5,562 bases of DNA from NCBI GenBank assembly GCA_937884235.1, contig CALGBT010000808.1, positions 1-5,562 on the forward strand, in the 5' to 3' direction. The notes below the pieces were generated by a model, which did no database searches, was not told the origin of the DNA, and saw nothing but the letters and a program-made list of their open reading frames with translations. This DNA is from an uncultured Pseudomonadota bacterium (GTDB lineage Bacteria > Myxococcota_A > UBA9042 > CAIXZC01). The translations under genes and the position numbers were made by a program. Shown one piece after another: positions 1 to 5,562 of this stretch; positions within the stretch are counted from its first letter, which is position 1; each line of letters begins with the position of its first letter.

Positions 1-2096
1 GCGCCGGGTCGGTCTCGTGTCTGGAGAGCGACCTCGGCGGGAACTGTCATATTGCCCCGGACTCCATTCTCGACTGCGATGACGGAATCGATTGCACGGT
101 GGATAGCTGCGACCCCACCGAGGGCTGCAAGCACCTTCCCATGACCATTCAATGCGTCGACCAGGCATCTTGTACCGTCGACATTTGCGATCCGGAACTC
201 GGTTGCTTGAACGTGCCTGACGACAGCAAGTGCGTTGGCGCAAATCCCTGCGTCCGGGGGTACTGCGACCCGGTTAACGCCTGTACGTACGGGGCGGTGC
301 CCCCAGGTTTTCCGTGCGGAGAACCGCTCGGTTGGGGCAACTGTTCGCAGAACGGAGTGTGCCAATGCGCGCCGGTCTGCAAAGAGAATGGCTGCGGGGA
401 AGATGGCTGTGGCGGGAGTTGCGGGAACTGTGGCGAGTGGGGCTACAACTGCATCGAGGGTGCATGTATCCCCGATTGCGACCTGTGGTGTCAGGTGCCT
501 CAGTGCGGTCTGGCGGCCAGCGGGGAGTGCGACTGCGGCAACTGTGATGACGGCAGCGATTGCACCATCGACGTCTGCGATCCGGATGCCACCTGCCGGC
601 ACCTCTACAAGCATGATGCACCGTGCGACGACAATAGCGAATGCACCGCTGATGATCACTGTGTGATGGCTGCTTGCGTGGGTGCGCCAACTGACTGTGA
701 CGATGGCAACTCGTGTACGGTGGATTCCTGTGACCCGGTAACCGGGCAGTGCGCTCACGAGTTTGCCGCTACCGAGGGCGACGATTGTGATGACGGGGTT
801 CCGTGCACGATGGCCGACAAGTGCGGGGCCGGAATCTGCGTGGGAGTGGTCAAGATTTGCGACGACGGGAGCCAATGCACGGTTGATTCCTGCGATGAGG
901 CCACCGGGCAATGCCTCCATGAAGTGATGGCCGAAGGAACCGTTTGCGATGACGAATTCGACTGTTCGTTGAACGACAAATGTAGTGACGGCAAGTGTGT
1001 CGGACAGCGTCCCACAGCGCAGAATACTCCGCCGGGGTGCGGTTGTTTCACCGACGACAATTGCGCTGACGATGGCAATATCTGTAACGGCACTTTGTAT
1101 TGCGACATGGATGACGGAAACGGAGTCTGCCAGGTGGCCCTCGATTCCCTCCAGCCCTGCGATGACGGTGTGGCTTGCACCGACGACCTCTGTTCACCAG
1201 AGAGTGGTTGCAGCCACCCGTTGGTGCCGGGAGTTTGCGATGACGGCGTGGACTGTACCAGCGATTACTGTCATCCCATCGGCGGCTGCACCAATGTTGG
1301 GTATGGGGTCAATTGCGACGATGACAATGAGTGCACCAGCGACATGTGCAGTGTGCCGGGAGGCTGCGGCCACACACCGTTGCAGAACGGGACGAGTTGT
1401 GGCGAGCCTGAGGGGTGGGGCAACTGCCAGGGGGGGGAGTGCTCCTGCAAGGTCAAGTGTGATGGCCTCAAGTGCGGGGACGATGGCTGTGGAGGAGTTT
1501 GTGGGGAGTGCCCGGGGGAGAGCAACGAGTGCGTTCTGGGCGAGTGTCAATGCGCCCCCGATTGTAGTGGCAAGGAGTGCGGTGCTGACGGTTGCGGTGG
1601 ATACTGTGGCGGCTGCGATTGGGAAAATGCGGTGTGCGACGACGATTTCAAGTGTCTTTGCCTGAACGTCGAGTGCGAGAACATCTGTTGCGCGGTGCAG
1701 GAAGAGTGTGTTGATGGATACTGCCAGAACCTGATCAATCCGCCGCCGGTGCGTCTCAAGTTTGGCAAAGTCACCACGACCTCAGCGGAGATCATCATGG
1801 CGAACGATGTACCGGTGCAGTCGTTGGGGATGAATCTCAGTGCCTGGGGATTGGTCGACGTTGGCGGAGGGCTGGTGGAGGAGTACTTGCCGGCACTCTT
1901 CAAAGGACCGAATTCCTTTATGGCCCTGGGGTTCGGCTCCAGCATTCCCGTGGGCGAGGGAGTGCTGGTCATCATCCAATTCAAGGAGAAGCACGTCGGG
2001 AATTCAATCTGTGTGCAGGGGGATGGCTATTCCTTTGCTGGCCCCAATGGCGGCCTTGAGTACATCACCATCCCGCCCTGTCATACGTGGCACTAG
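1..2096 (+). CDS. Cysteine-rich repeat protein with C-terminal cohesin-like domain (5' partial)
   Basis: The frame is open from the left edge (first full codon at 3) to TAG at 2094-2096, giving 697 visible residues. The GTG at 99 falls inside a repeat, so it is not the start; the real start and any signal peptide lie upstream. Most of the protein is short disulfide-type modules. About ten resemble CDDG-x2-CT-x-D-x-CDP-x2-GC-x-H, the style of the Dictyostelium CTDC repeat family (Pfam Dicty_CTDC, recognised by eye). Three others carry CG-x-DGCGG-x-CG-x-C (315-431, 1398-1511, 1545-1616). From about 1749 cysteines become sparse and a region of about 115 residues looks like a cohesin-type beta-sandwich: an AEIIMANDVPV strand, then SSIPVGEGVLVIIQF, then a late Cys. 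Such proteins are expected outside the cell, with disulfides formed in the periplasm. No catalytic motif or C-terminal anchor is seen. Role inferred as surface or matrix structure, or binding; the exact ligand is unknown. Confidence 0.9.
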   Translation, partial: AGSVSCLESDLGGNCHIAPDSILDCDDGIDCTVDSCDPTEGCKHLPMTIQCVDQASCTVDICDPELGCLNVPDDSKCVGANPCVRGYCDPVNACTYGAVPPGFPCGEPLGWGNCSQNGVCQCAPVCKENGCGEDGCGGSCGNCGEWGYNCIEGACIPDCDLWCQVPQCGLAASGECDCGNCDDGSDCTIDVCDPDATCRHLYKHDAPCDDNSECTADDHCVMAACVGAPTDCDDGNSCTVDSCDPVTGQCAHEFAATEGDDCDDGVPCTMADKCGAGICVGVVKICDDGSQCTVDSCDEATGQCLHEVMAEGTVCDDEFDCSLNDKCSDGKCVGQRPTAQNTPPGCGCFTDDNCADDGNICNGTLYCDMDDGNGVCQVALDSLQPCDDGVACTDDLCSPESGCSHPLVPGVCDDGVDCTSDYCHPIGGCTNVGYGVNCDDDNECTSDMCSVPGGCGHTPLQNGTSCGEPEGWGNCQGGECSCKVKCDGLKCGDDGCGGVCGECPGESNECVLGECQCAPDCSGKECGADGCGGYCGGCDWENAVCDDDFKCLCLNVECENICCAVQEECVDGYCQNLINPPPVRLKFGKVTTTSAEIIMANDVPVQSLGMNLSAWGLVDVGGGLVEEYLPALFKGPNSFMALGFGSSIPVGEGVLVIIQFKEKHVGNSICVQGDGYSFAGPNGGLEYITIPPCHTWH
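315..431 (+). repeat. CGEP-x-GWGNC / CG-x-DGCGG module, copy 1
   Basis: This 39-residue block starts CGEPLGWGNC and ends GCGEDGCGGSCGNC. It matches the block at 1398-1511 in Cys spacing and in most non-Cys positions, apart from one deleted residue. It separates the first run of CTDC-type modules from the next. Confidence 0.75.
624..1004 (+). repeat. Alternating A-B-A-B-A cysteine modules inside the first gene
   Basis: Five consecutive modules, each starting at a CDD, alternate between two subtypes. Type A reads CDD-x3-C-[ST]-x2-D-x-C and ends in CVG (starts at 624, then the third and fifth modules). Type B reads CDDG-x2-CTVDSCD-x2-TGQC-x-HE (second and fourth modules). The order A-B-A-B-A suggests that the unit duplicated was an A+B pair of about 50 residues rather than a single module. 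Types are defined by eye from the translation. Confidence 0.7.
1398..1511 (+). repeat. CGEP-x-GWGNC / CG-x-DGCGG module, copy 2
   Basis: This 38-residue block starts CGEPEGWGNC and ends KCGDDGCGGVCGEC. It is the second copy of the module at 315-431. It lies just before the third, shorter CG-x-DGCGG copy at 1545-1616. Confidence 0.75.
1545..1616 (+). repeat. CG-x-DGCGG module, short third copy
   Basis: These 24 residues (CQCAP..C..KECGADGCGGYCGGC) repeat the second half of the two longer modules but lack the CGEP-x-GWGNC half. They match the common bacterial pattern C-x3-C-x-GK-x-CG-x-DGCGG-x-CG-x-C. Confidence 0.7.
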
Positions 2097-2116
2097 AGCG
2101 CACGAGATAGCGCGAT

Positions 2117-2144
2117 TGGGGTCGGTCAGCCCCGTCCTTTTTTT
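2117..2144 (+). terminator. Candidate intrinsic terminator of the first gene
   Basis: GGGG at 2118-2121 pairs with CCCC at 2130-2133 around an eight-base loop, and the stem can be lengthened by G-U pairs on each side. Three bases later comes a run of seven T (2138-2144). It lies 21 bases after the stop codon of the first gene. The stem is short, so efficiency is uncertain; the T run and position support the call. Confidence 0.5.
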
Positions 2145-2156
2145 CTAATTACCGTC

Positions 2157-2184
2157 TTGACACGACCGTCCACGAAAAGATACT
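2157..2184 (+). promoter_or_regulatory. Candidate sigma70-type promoter for the lipoprotein gene
   Basis: A perfect -35 box TTGACA (2157-2162) is followed after 16 bases by GATACT (2179-2184), a 4 of 6 match to TATAAT. Transcription would start near 2191, giving a leader of about 46 bases before the ATG at 2237. The promoter lies just downstream of the putative terminator, consistent with separate transcription of the two genes. Inferred from sequence only. Confidence 0.5.
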
Positions 2185-2226
2185 TTCAGTAGCACGAATA
2201 GTACGTTATTGGCCATGTAGTTACCT

Positions 2227-2232
2227 GGAGGG
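2227..2232 (+). promoter_or_regulatory. Ribosome binding site of the lipoprotein gene
   Basis: GGAGGG ends four bases before the ATG at 2237 (core GGAGG spaced five bases). The next in-frame ATG, codon 4 at 2246, would be too far away, so this site fixes the start at 2237. Confidence 0.75.
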
Positions 2233-2236
2233 CATT

Positions 2237-4042
2237 ATGACCACTATGTATGTGCGAGCTACCCTTTCGTTTGCTCTGGCATTATCGGCGATTGTGGTGG
2301 GCTGCGGATCGGGGAACGGTAGTTCCAACGATGACGTGCCAACCACTTCGACTATTGATGCTCGAGGAGAGCTGATGACCCCGGCGACTGACATCCCTGG
2401 TTTCCTCGGGAGCGATTTGGTGGACGCCGGCAGCGACTCTTCCCCGGTGGACAGCGACTTGGTGGCACAAGCGGAGACTGTGCTGCCCGCAGATGTAGAT
2501 GACCCAGAGGATTTGGTCGCCCCCTCCGACGTGGACAATCCCCCTGACAGCTGCGACTGCGGAACGTGGGAGTGTGGCACCACACCGGGAGGCTGTCAGT
2601 GTGGTAGCTGCCCCTCCGATTTCGGCTGCACTGACGATGGCAAATGCGTTGGCTACTATGATTGTCAACTGGATGAAGATTGCCCATCGGACTTCTACTG
2701 CACCTGGAACTATGAGGGAGAAGTTGACCCACAATCCGGATTTCCCATGTGGAGCAACCTCTGTTTTCCAGAACATGAAGGTGGGAGCGGTTTAGGTGAA
2801 CCTTGTGGCAACGGACTGGCTCAATGCAAACACAAGGACCTGTGCGTCGACGGATACTGCAGCGGTCTCTGCCTTGGCGACGGTGATTGCGGTGGAAACC
2901 AACTCTGCACAGTGTTTGAGTACAGCGTAGACCTTGATGACGACGGCTACGGTGACCAGGCCTTGCCCTTGCAAAGCTGCCAAGCATTCCCCGGCTCGCA
3001 GCAGAAATGCTACGCCAACGCCTCCTGCCCCGCGGGCGAGAAGTGCCTCTTGACCGAGTTGCCAAATCTGGTCGATAACCCGGATATGCCTGGCAAGAAG
3101 ATGCTCCACCCAGACGGTCCGTATGAAGGAGTTGGTTTTTGCGCAACGACCCCATCCGGGGCAGTAGAAACCGGAGAATCCTGCTTCTATGGAGACGAGT
3201 GTCAGGGCGGCTTGTGTCTGGGCGCTTACCCGGACTACGATGAGGCCGGGTTTTGCACGGAACTATGTGAAAAGTCTAGTGATTGTCCCGATTTACTGTC
3301 GGGTGGCACAACGTTCAAGGGGCTCTGCAGCGCCGGCCTTTTCGGGTGGGGCGGGGACTTCAATGTGCCAGAGTTCAACATATATCTGGGGCTCTGCTAC
3401 TTCACACCTGCCTCACTTGCCGACTGCTCTGCGAACTACGGCTGCCCTGCTACGGAAGCCTGCTTGCCGCGGTTGGTTACGTATGGGCCTCAGTATTCTC
3501 CGTCGTTGGAACACCTCTGCACTTCCACCGAGAATTGGGGGGAACCCCAACCCAGCAAGTTGCTAGGGGAAGAATGTGACCCCAATGCTGAGGACAGCGA
3601 AGGCTACGCGATGAATGAGTGCCTCAGTGGACTATGTTGGCTGGGGCCTGACGGATGGATGGGATACTGCACCGCGCCTTGTAACCCCCAGTCTGATTCA
3701 TGTTCGTCAGGTGGCCCTGATATGAAGTGTCTTCCCACCACTCCCTATCCGCGTAAAGGCGCATACGCTGCGAATGCAGCCACGTACCACCTCTGCCAAA
3801 GAGATATTGAATGCACACCGTGCAGCCATCAGGGCTACTGCCCCGGTGAGCGCGTTTGTGTCAACCTGGGCCAGGATGACAGTTACCTGGCCGACTACCG
3901 CTGCGTGGACTCTTGCTCTTCCAACGCTGATTGCGCCAGTTCCGGGGCAACCACTTGCACCCTGGGATACGACAACTTCGGCAAGGGTGCAAAGGGCTGC
4001 TTTGCGATGCAGGGCCCCGTCCCAGCTAACCATTGTAACTAG
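2237..4042 (+). CDS. Secreted cysteine-rich lipoprotein
   Basis: This is a complete gene of 601 residues. Residues 1-22 form a lipoprotein signal peptide: Arg7, a hydrophobic core, and lipobox VVGC with lipidated Cys23. Gly and Ser follow it, not Asp, so by the E. coli +2 rule it would go to the outer membrane; that rule is not certain for other phyla. Residues 24-105 are a Cys-free tether rich in Asp, Ser, Thr and Pro. Residues 106-600 hold 54 cysteines, an even number, expected to form disulfides. Three related modules of the form GE-x-C...C..GLC...C...DC lie near residues 187-218, 313-350 and 445-489. C-x4-DCP-x4-C-like finger motifs recur, as at 143-155, 258-270, 397-409 and 560-574. Residues 232-237 fit DxDxDG, a calcium-loop pattern. 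It has its own promoter and RBS. The function is not recognised: it resembles the many hypothetical Cys-rich lipoproteins of Myxococcota, some annotated as Dickkopf-like. A surface binding or structural role is inferred. Confidence 0.9.
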   Translation: MTTMYVRATLSFALALSAIVVGCGSGNGSSNDDVPTTSTIDARGELMTPATDIPGFLGSDLVDAGSDSSPVDSDLVAQAETVLPADVDDPEDLVAPSDVDNPPDSCDCGTWECGTTPGGCQCGSCPSDFGCTDDGKCVGYYDCQLDEDCPSDFYCTWNYEGEVDPQSGFPMWSNLCFPEHEGGSGLGEPCGNGLAQCKHKDLCVDGYCSGLCLGDGDCGGNQLCTVFEYSVDLDDDGYGDQALPLQSCQAFPGSQQKCYANASCPAGEKCLLTELPNLVDNPDMPGKKMLHPDGPYEGVGFCATTPSGAVETGESCFYGDECQGGLCLGAYPDYDEAGFCTELCEKSSDCPDLLSGGTTFKGLCSAGLFGWGGDFNVPEFNIYLGLCYFTPASLADCSANYGCPATEACLPRLVTYGPQYSPSLEHLCTSTENWGEPQPSKLLGEECDPNAEDSEGYAMNECLSGLCWLGPDGWMGYCTAPCNPQSDSCSSGGPDMKCLPTTPYPRKGAYAANAATYHLCQRDIECTPCSHQGYCPGERVCVNLGQDDSYLADYRCVDSCSSNADCASSGATTCTLGYDNFGKGAKGCFAMQGPVPANHCN

Positions 4043-4084
4043 CGGCGGCCTGGCCACCTGCGCGAGAGTTCAGCACTTTCCCAG

Positions 4085-4113
4085 CCACCGAGTTGGTGGT
4101 CCAGCGAGCCTGG
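4085..4113. other. Two adjacent hairpins in the convergent spacer
   Basis: CCACC (4085-4089) pairs perfectly with GGTGG (4095-4099) around GAGTT. One base later CCAG (4101-4104) pairs with CTGG (4110-4113) around CGAGC. Both loops are five bases. They lie 43 bases after the lipoprotein stop codon. No T run follows, so they may slow or end transcription, or protect the mRNA 3' end, but they are not classical intrinsic terminators. Confidence 0.4.
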
Positions 4114-4128
4114 AAGTGATATGTCGCA

Positions 4129-4158
4129 GGGCCATGTGACGGGGTCAGACCCTGGCCC
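4129..4158. repeat. Nested inverted repeat between convergent genes
   Basis: GGGCCA (4129-4134) is the reverse complement of TGGCCC (4153-4158). Between them lies a perfect odd palindrome, GGGTCAGACCC (4142-4152). It sits midway between two convergent stop codons, where a two-way terminator or a short intergenic repeat would be expected. No T tract lies on either side. Whether it works as a terminator, a repeat element or a protein site cannot be told from this window. Confidence 0.5.
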
Positions 4159-4211
4159 GTTGCCGTTGGTGTGGGCGTGGTGTTTGGGGTACTACCGTGG
4201 AACCGCGTCGG

Positions 4212-5562
4212 CTAGTTGCCCAGCGTGTACTCGATGTGCAGCATTGCTGCGCCGGCGGGGTCGCCGTCGTAGGCTTCGGCGGTGCGCTTGCCTGACCCGG
4301 TGAGGAGCAGTGCCAGGGAGTTGCCGCTGGCCCAGCCGGTGCGATTGACAATTTCCTGAATGATCGGGGCGAGGTCCGGGGTTTGCTGGTCAGGTCCCCT
4401 GGCACCGGCGCTGTTCCAGGCCGGTGGGGACCAGGCTGCGGCGTTTTCGGTCAGCGGCCGGCCAGAGAGGTTGTTGGCGCTGGCCTTGAAGGCGGCGGCC
4501 TGGTCGGCGGCCTGTCCGCGGATGGTTACGGCGGCTGCCGCGGCCCCGGTCTCATCGACCTTGAACTGTACGTATGCGGTGAGGACCGTGGCTCCCTTCG
4601 GGATCGCAACGCTGGCAAAGCGCATGCCCACCGTCTGGTTCCCCGCGTTATCCCAGGAGTCGTAGACCAGCTCGAGGTCGCTGCTTTCGAGGTAGGGAAC
4701 CCCGGCGCTGCTCTCTTCGGCATCGTCTGTGGAGGAGGCAACTGCAATTTCGAGTATTTCGATGCCGCCCCCGCCGGCGAAGACTTCCACAGTCATCTGG
4801 TCGCCAATGAGCCACTGTCCGTCGTCGGCAGTGAGCTGCAGGACGTAGGTCCCAGCCGCGGGGAAGACGGCGGCGGTCGCGGCGGCAGAGGCATCGACGA
4901 AGCTGACCACGCCGGGTCCGCTCACTTGAGTCCAGGCCAGGGCCAGTGCCCCGGGGGGCACCGGGAGCCCATCGTCGGCAGCTGAGCCGGCCAGCCAGGC
5001 GCTGTCGACGGGCAGCGTGATTTGCAGATCGGGGCCAGCGTTGACCACCGGGGCCTTGTTGACCGCTTCCCCGATGCCGAATTCCACGTGCAGTAGCGGG
5101 GCGCCGGCGGGGTCGCCGTCGTAGGCTTCGGCGGTGCGCTTGCCGGAGCCGGTAAGAACGATGGCCAGGGCGTTGCCAGACGACCACCCGGGACGATTGA
5201 CGATTTCCTGGACGATACCAGAGAGGTCGGTGGTTCGTTGCGAAAGCCCGGCGGCCCCAACCACCGGCCAGCCATCGGGCGTCCAGTTCGCGGCGGCGTT
5301 GGTCAGTGGCCGGCCCGAGACGTTGCCGGCGGCCGAACTGAAGGAGGCGGCATTGTCCGCAGCCTGTCCTCGCACGGTGAGGACACATCCCTCGGCCCCG
5401 GCTTCGTCCACCTTGACGACCTCAAGATTCAGAACGGTCACGCGTTTGTTGCCCATGTGTCCAGGGCCTCGCATGCCTTTGAACACCCGGCCCGGGGTCG
5501 AACCCGCGCCAATGGAGCCGGGTGAACGCTGGCGGTCCGATTGACCATGCGTCATAGGGCCA
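4212..5562 (-). CDS. Duplicated DNRLRE-like domain protein with central PKD-like domain (5' partial)
   Basis: The reverse frame ends at TAG (4212-4214) and stays open to the right edge. An ATG at 5555 would give 447 residues, but it has no visible RBS or signal peptide, so the gene probably starts outside the window. Numbering from that ATG, residues 27-159 and about 271-443 are two copies of a beta-sandwich of the DNRLRE / disaggregatase-related type. Shared motifs are RGQAAD, SGRPLT, QEIVNR, LTGSGKRTAEAYDGDPAGA and LH[VI]E. Residues 168-258 form a PKD/REJ-like domain (APVVNAGPD, DDGLPVPPGAL, WTQVSGPG, AGTYVLQLTADDG). Only one Cys (57) occurs. By hand count the copies share about 65 of 99 residues over 61-159 and 345-443. 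Domains of this kind are usual in large exported proteins, where they act as binding or spacer modules. The protein ends two to five residues after the last domain, with no anchor or sorting tail. It converges on the lipoprotein gene and has visibly GC-richer third codon positions. Confidence 0.85.
   Translation of the reverse strand, partial: GPMTHGQSDRQRSPGSIGAGSTPGRVFKGMRGPGHMGNKRVTVLNLEVVKVDEAGAEGCVLTVRGQAADNAASFSSAAGNVSGRPLTNAAANWTPDGWPVVGAAGLSQRTTDLSGIVQEIVNRPGWSSGNALAIVLTGSGKRTAEAYDGDPAGAPLLHVEFGIGEAVNKAPVVNAGPDLQITLPVDSAWLAGSAADDGLPVPPGALALAWTQVSGPGVVSFVDASAAATAAVFPAAGTYVLQLTADDGQWLIGDQMTVEVFAGGGGIEILEIAVASSTDDAEESSAGVPYLESSDLELVYDSWDNAGNQTVGMRFASVAIPKGATVLTAYVQFKVDETGAAAAAVTIRGQAADQAAAFKASANNLSGRPLTENAAAWSPPAWNSAGARGPDQQTPDLAPIIQEIVNRTGWASGNSLALLLTGSGKRTAEAYDGDPAGAAMLHIEYTLGN
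4249..4292. repeat. 44-base identical direct repeat, copy 1
   Basis: This segment is identical to 5101-5144 by base-by-base reading. In the minus-strand gene it encodes the GKRTAEAYDGDPAGA block of the second DNRLRE-like domain. The offset of 852 bases equals exactly 284 codons. Confidence 0.9.
5101..5144. repeat. 44-base identical direct repeat, copy 2
   Basis: Identical to 4249-4292, in the same orientation and reading frame. It encodes the GKRTAEAYDGDPAGA block of the first DNRLRE-like domain. The surrounding domain DNA is related but clearly diverged. Confidence 0.9.

Noticed and set aside
755..1180. Minus-strand frame of 141 codons within the Cys-repeat gene
   Set aside because: Ser/Gln/Pro-rich translation with no motif; it arises from the periodic codons of the repeats on the plus strand.
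315..1616. CRISPR or short tandem DNA repeat array
   Set aside because: The periodicity is at protein level (Cys spacing); the DNA copies differ at many bases and have no regular spacers.
99..2096. GTG at 99 as the start of the first gene
   Set aside because: The same frame is open to the window edge and already encodes the first half of a CDDG-type module (CDDGIDCT) before the GTG, so 99 is internal.
2352..3155. Minus-strand frame of 267 codons across the lipoprotein gene
   Set aside because: The translation is Arg/Ser-rich with no domain signal, and the plus-strand lipoprotein has a clear RBS, signal peptide and repeated motifs, so this is a shadow frame.
4188..4204. Imperfect palindrome GGTACTACCGTGGAACC as terminator of the minus-strand gene
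   Set aside because: Only three outer pairs are solid, mismatches lie inside the stem on the minus-strand transcript, and no T run follows.
4383..4985. Plus-strand frame of about 200 codons opposite the DNRLRE-like gene
   Set aside because: It is antisense to well-recognised domains on the minus strand, has a low-complexity Gly/Arg-rich translation and no RBS; open frames of this length are expected opposite GC-rich coding DNA.
5488..5512. tRNA-like T-arm (GGTTCGACCCC on the minus strand), possible tRNA fragment or attachment site
   Set aside because: The T-loop consensus is met, but the stem around it has mismatches at two of five positions, there is no matching acceptor stem, and no CCA end follows; treated as chance.
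5538..5562. PYDAW peptide in another minus-strand frame, resembling VYDSW of the second domain copy, suggesting a frameshift
   Set aside because: The distance from this peptide to the shared TVL motif is about 39 codons instead of 25, and the frame between them shows no similarity, so the match is likely chance.

Overview
The window holds three protein-coding genes of a secreted or cell-surface type and no RNA gene, mobile element or CRISPR array. It reads as chromosomal DNA of a moderately GC-rich, Gram-negative bacterium with a large exported proteome. Disulfide-rich repeat proteins of this kind are familiar from Myxococcota and other deltaproteobacterial lineages, so that is the best guess; no taxonomic marker gene is present to prove it.

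Positions 1-2096 (+) are the 3' part of a gene for a very cysteine-rich repeat protein. It is built from CDDG..CT.D.CDP..GC modules and CG.DGCGG..CG.C modules and ends in a cysteine-poor, cohesin-like beta-sandwich domain. Its start lies left of the window. A 140-base spacer follows, with a candidate intrinsic terminator, a good sigma70-type promoter (TTGACA-16-GATACT) and a strong ribosome binding site. These suggest that the next gene is transcribed on its own.

Positions 2237-4042 (+) encode a complete lipoprotein of 601 residues. It has a lipobox, an acidic low-complexity tether of about 80 residues, and a Cys-rich region with 54 cysteines in repeated modules. A 169-base convergent spacer follows; it contains two adjacent small hairpins and a longer inverted repeat around GGGTCAGACCC.

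Positions 4212-5562 (-) are the 3' part of a convergent gene of different style. It is GC-richer, has a single cysteine, and carries two copies of a DNRLRE-like beta-sandwich domain on either side of a PKD-like domain. The N-terminal half of the first copy is strongly diverged and no signal peptide is visible, because the reading frame stays open to the window edge.

All three products look like extracellular structural, adhesive or binding proteins; no enzyme active site was recognised. I see no convincing new multi-gene system. The points most worth checking are the alternating repeat order in gene 1, the possible cohesin-like/Ca-loop pairing between genes 1 and 2, the recently homogenised duplication in gene 3, and related short palindromes in both spacers.
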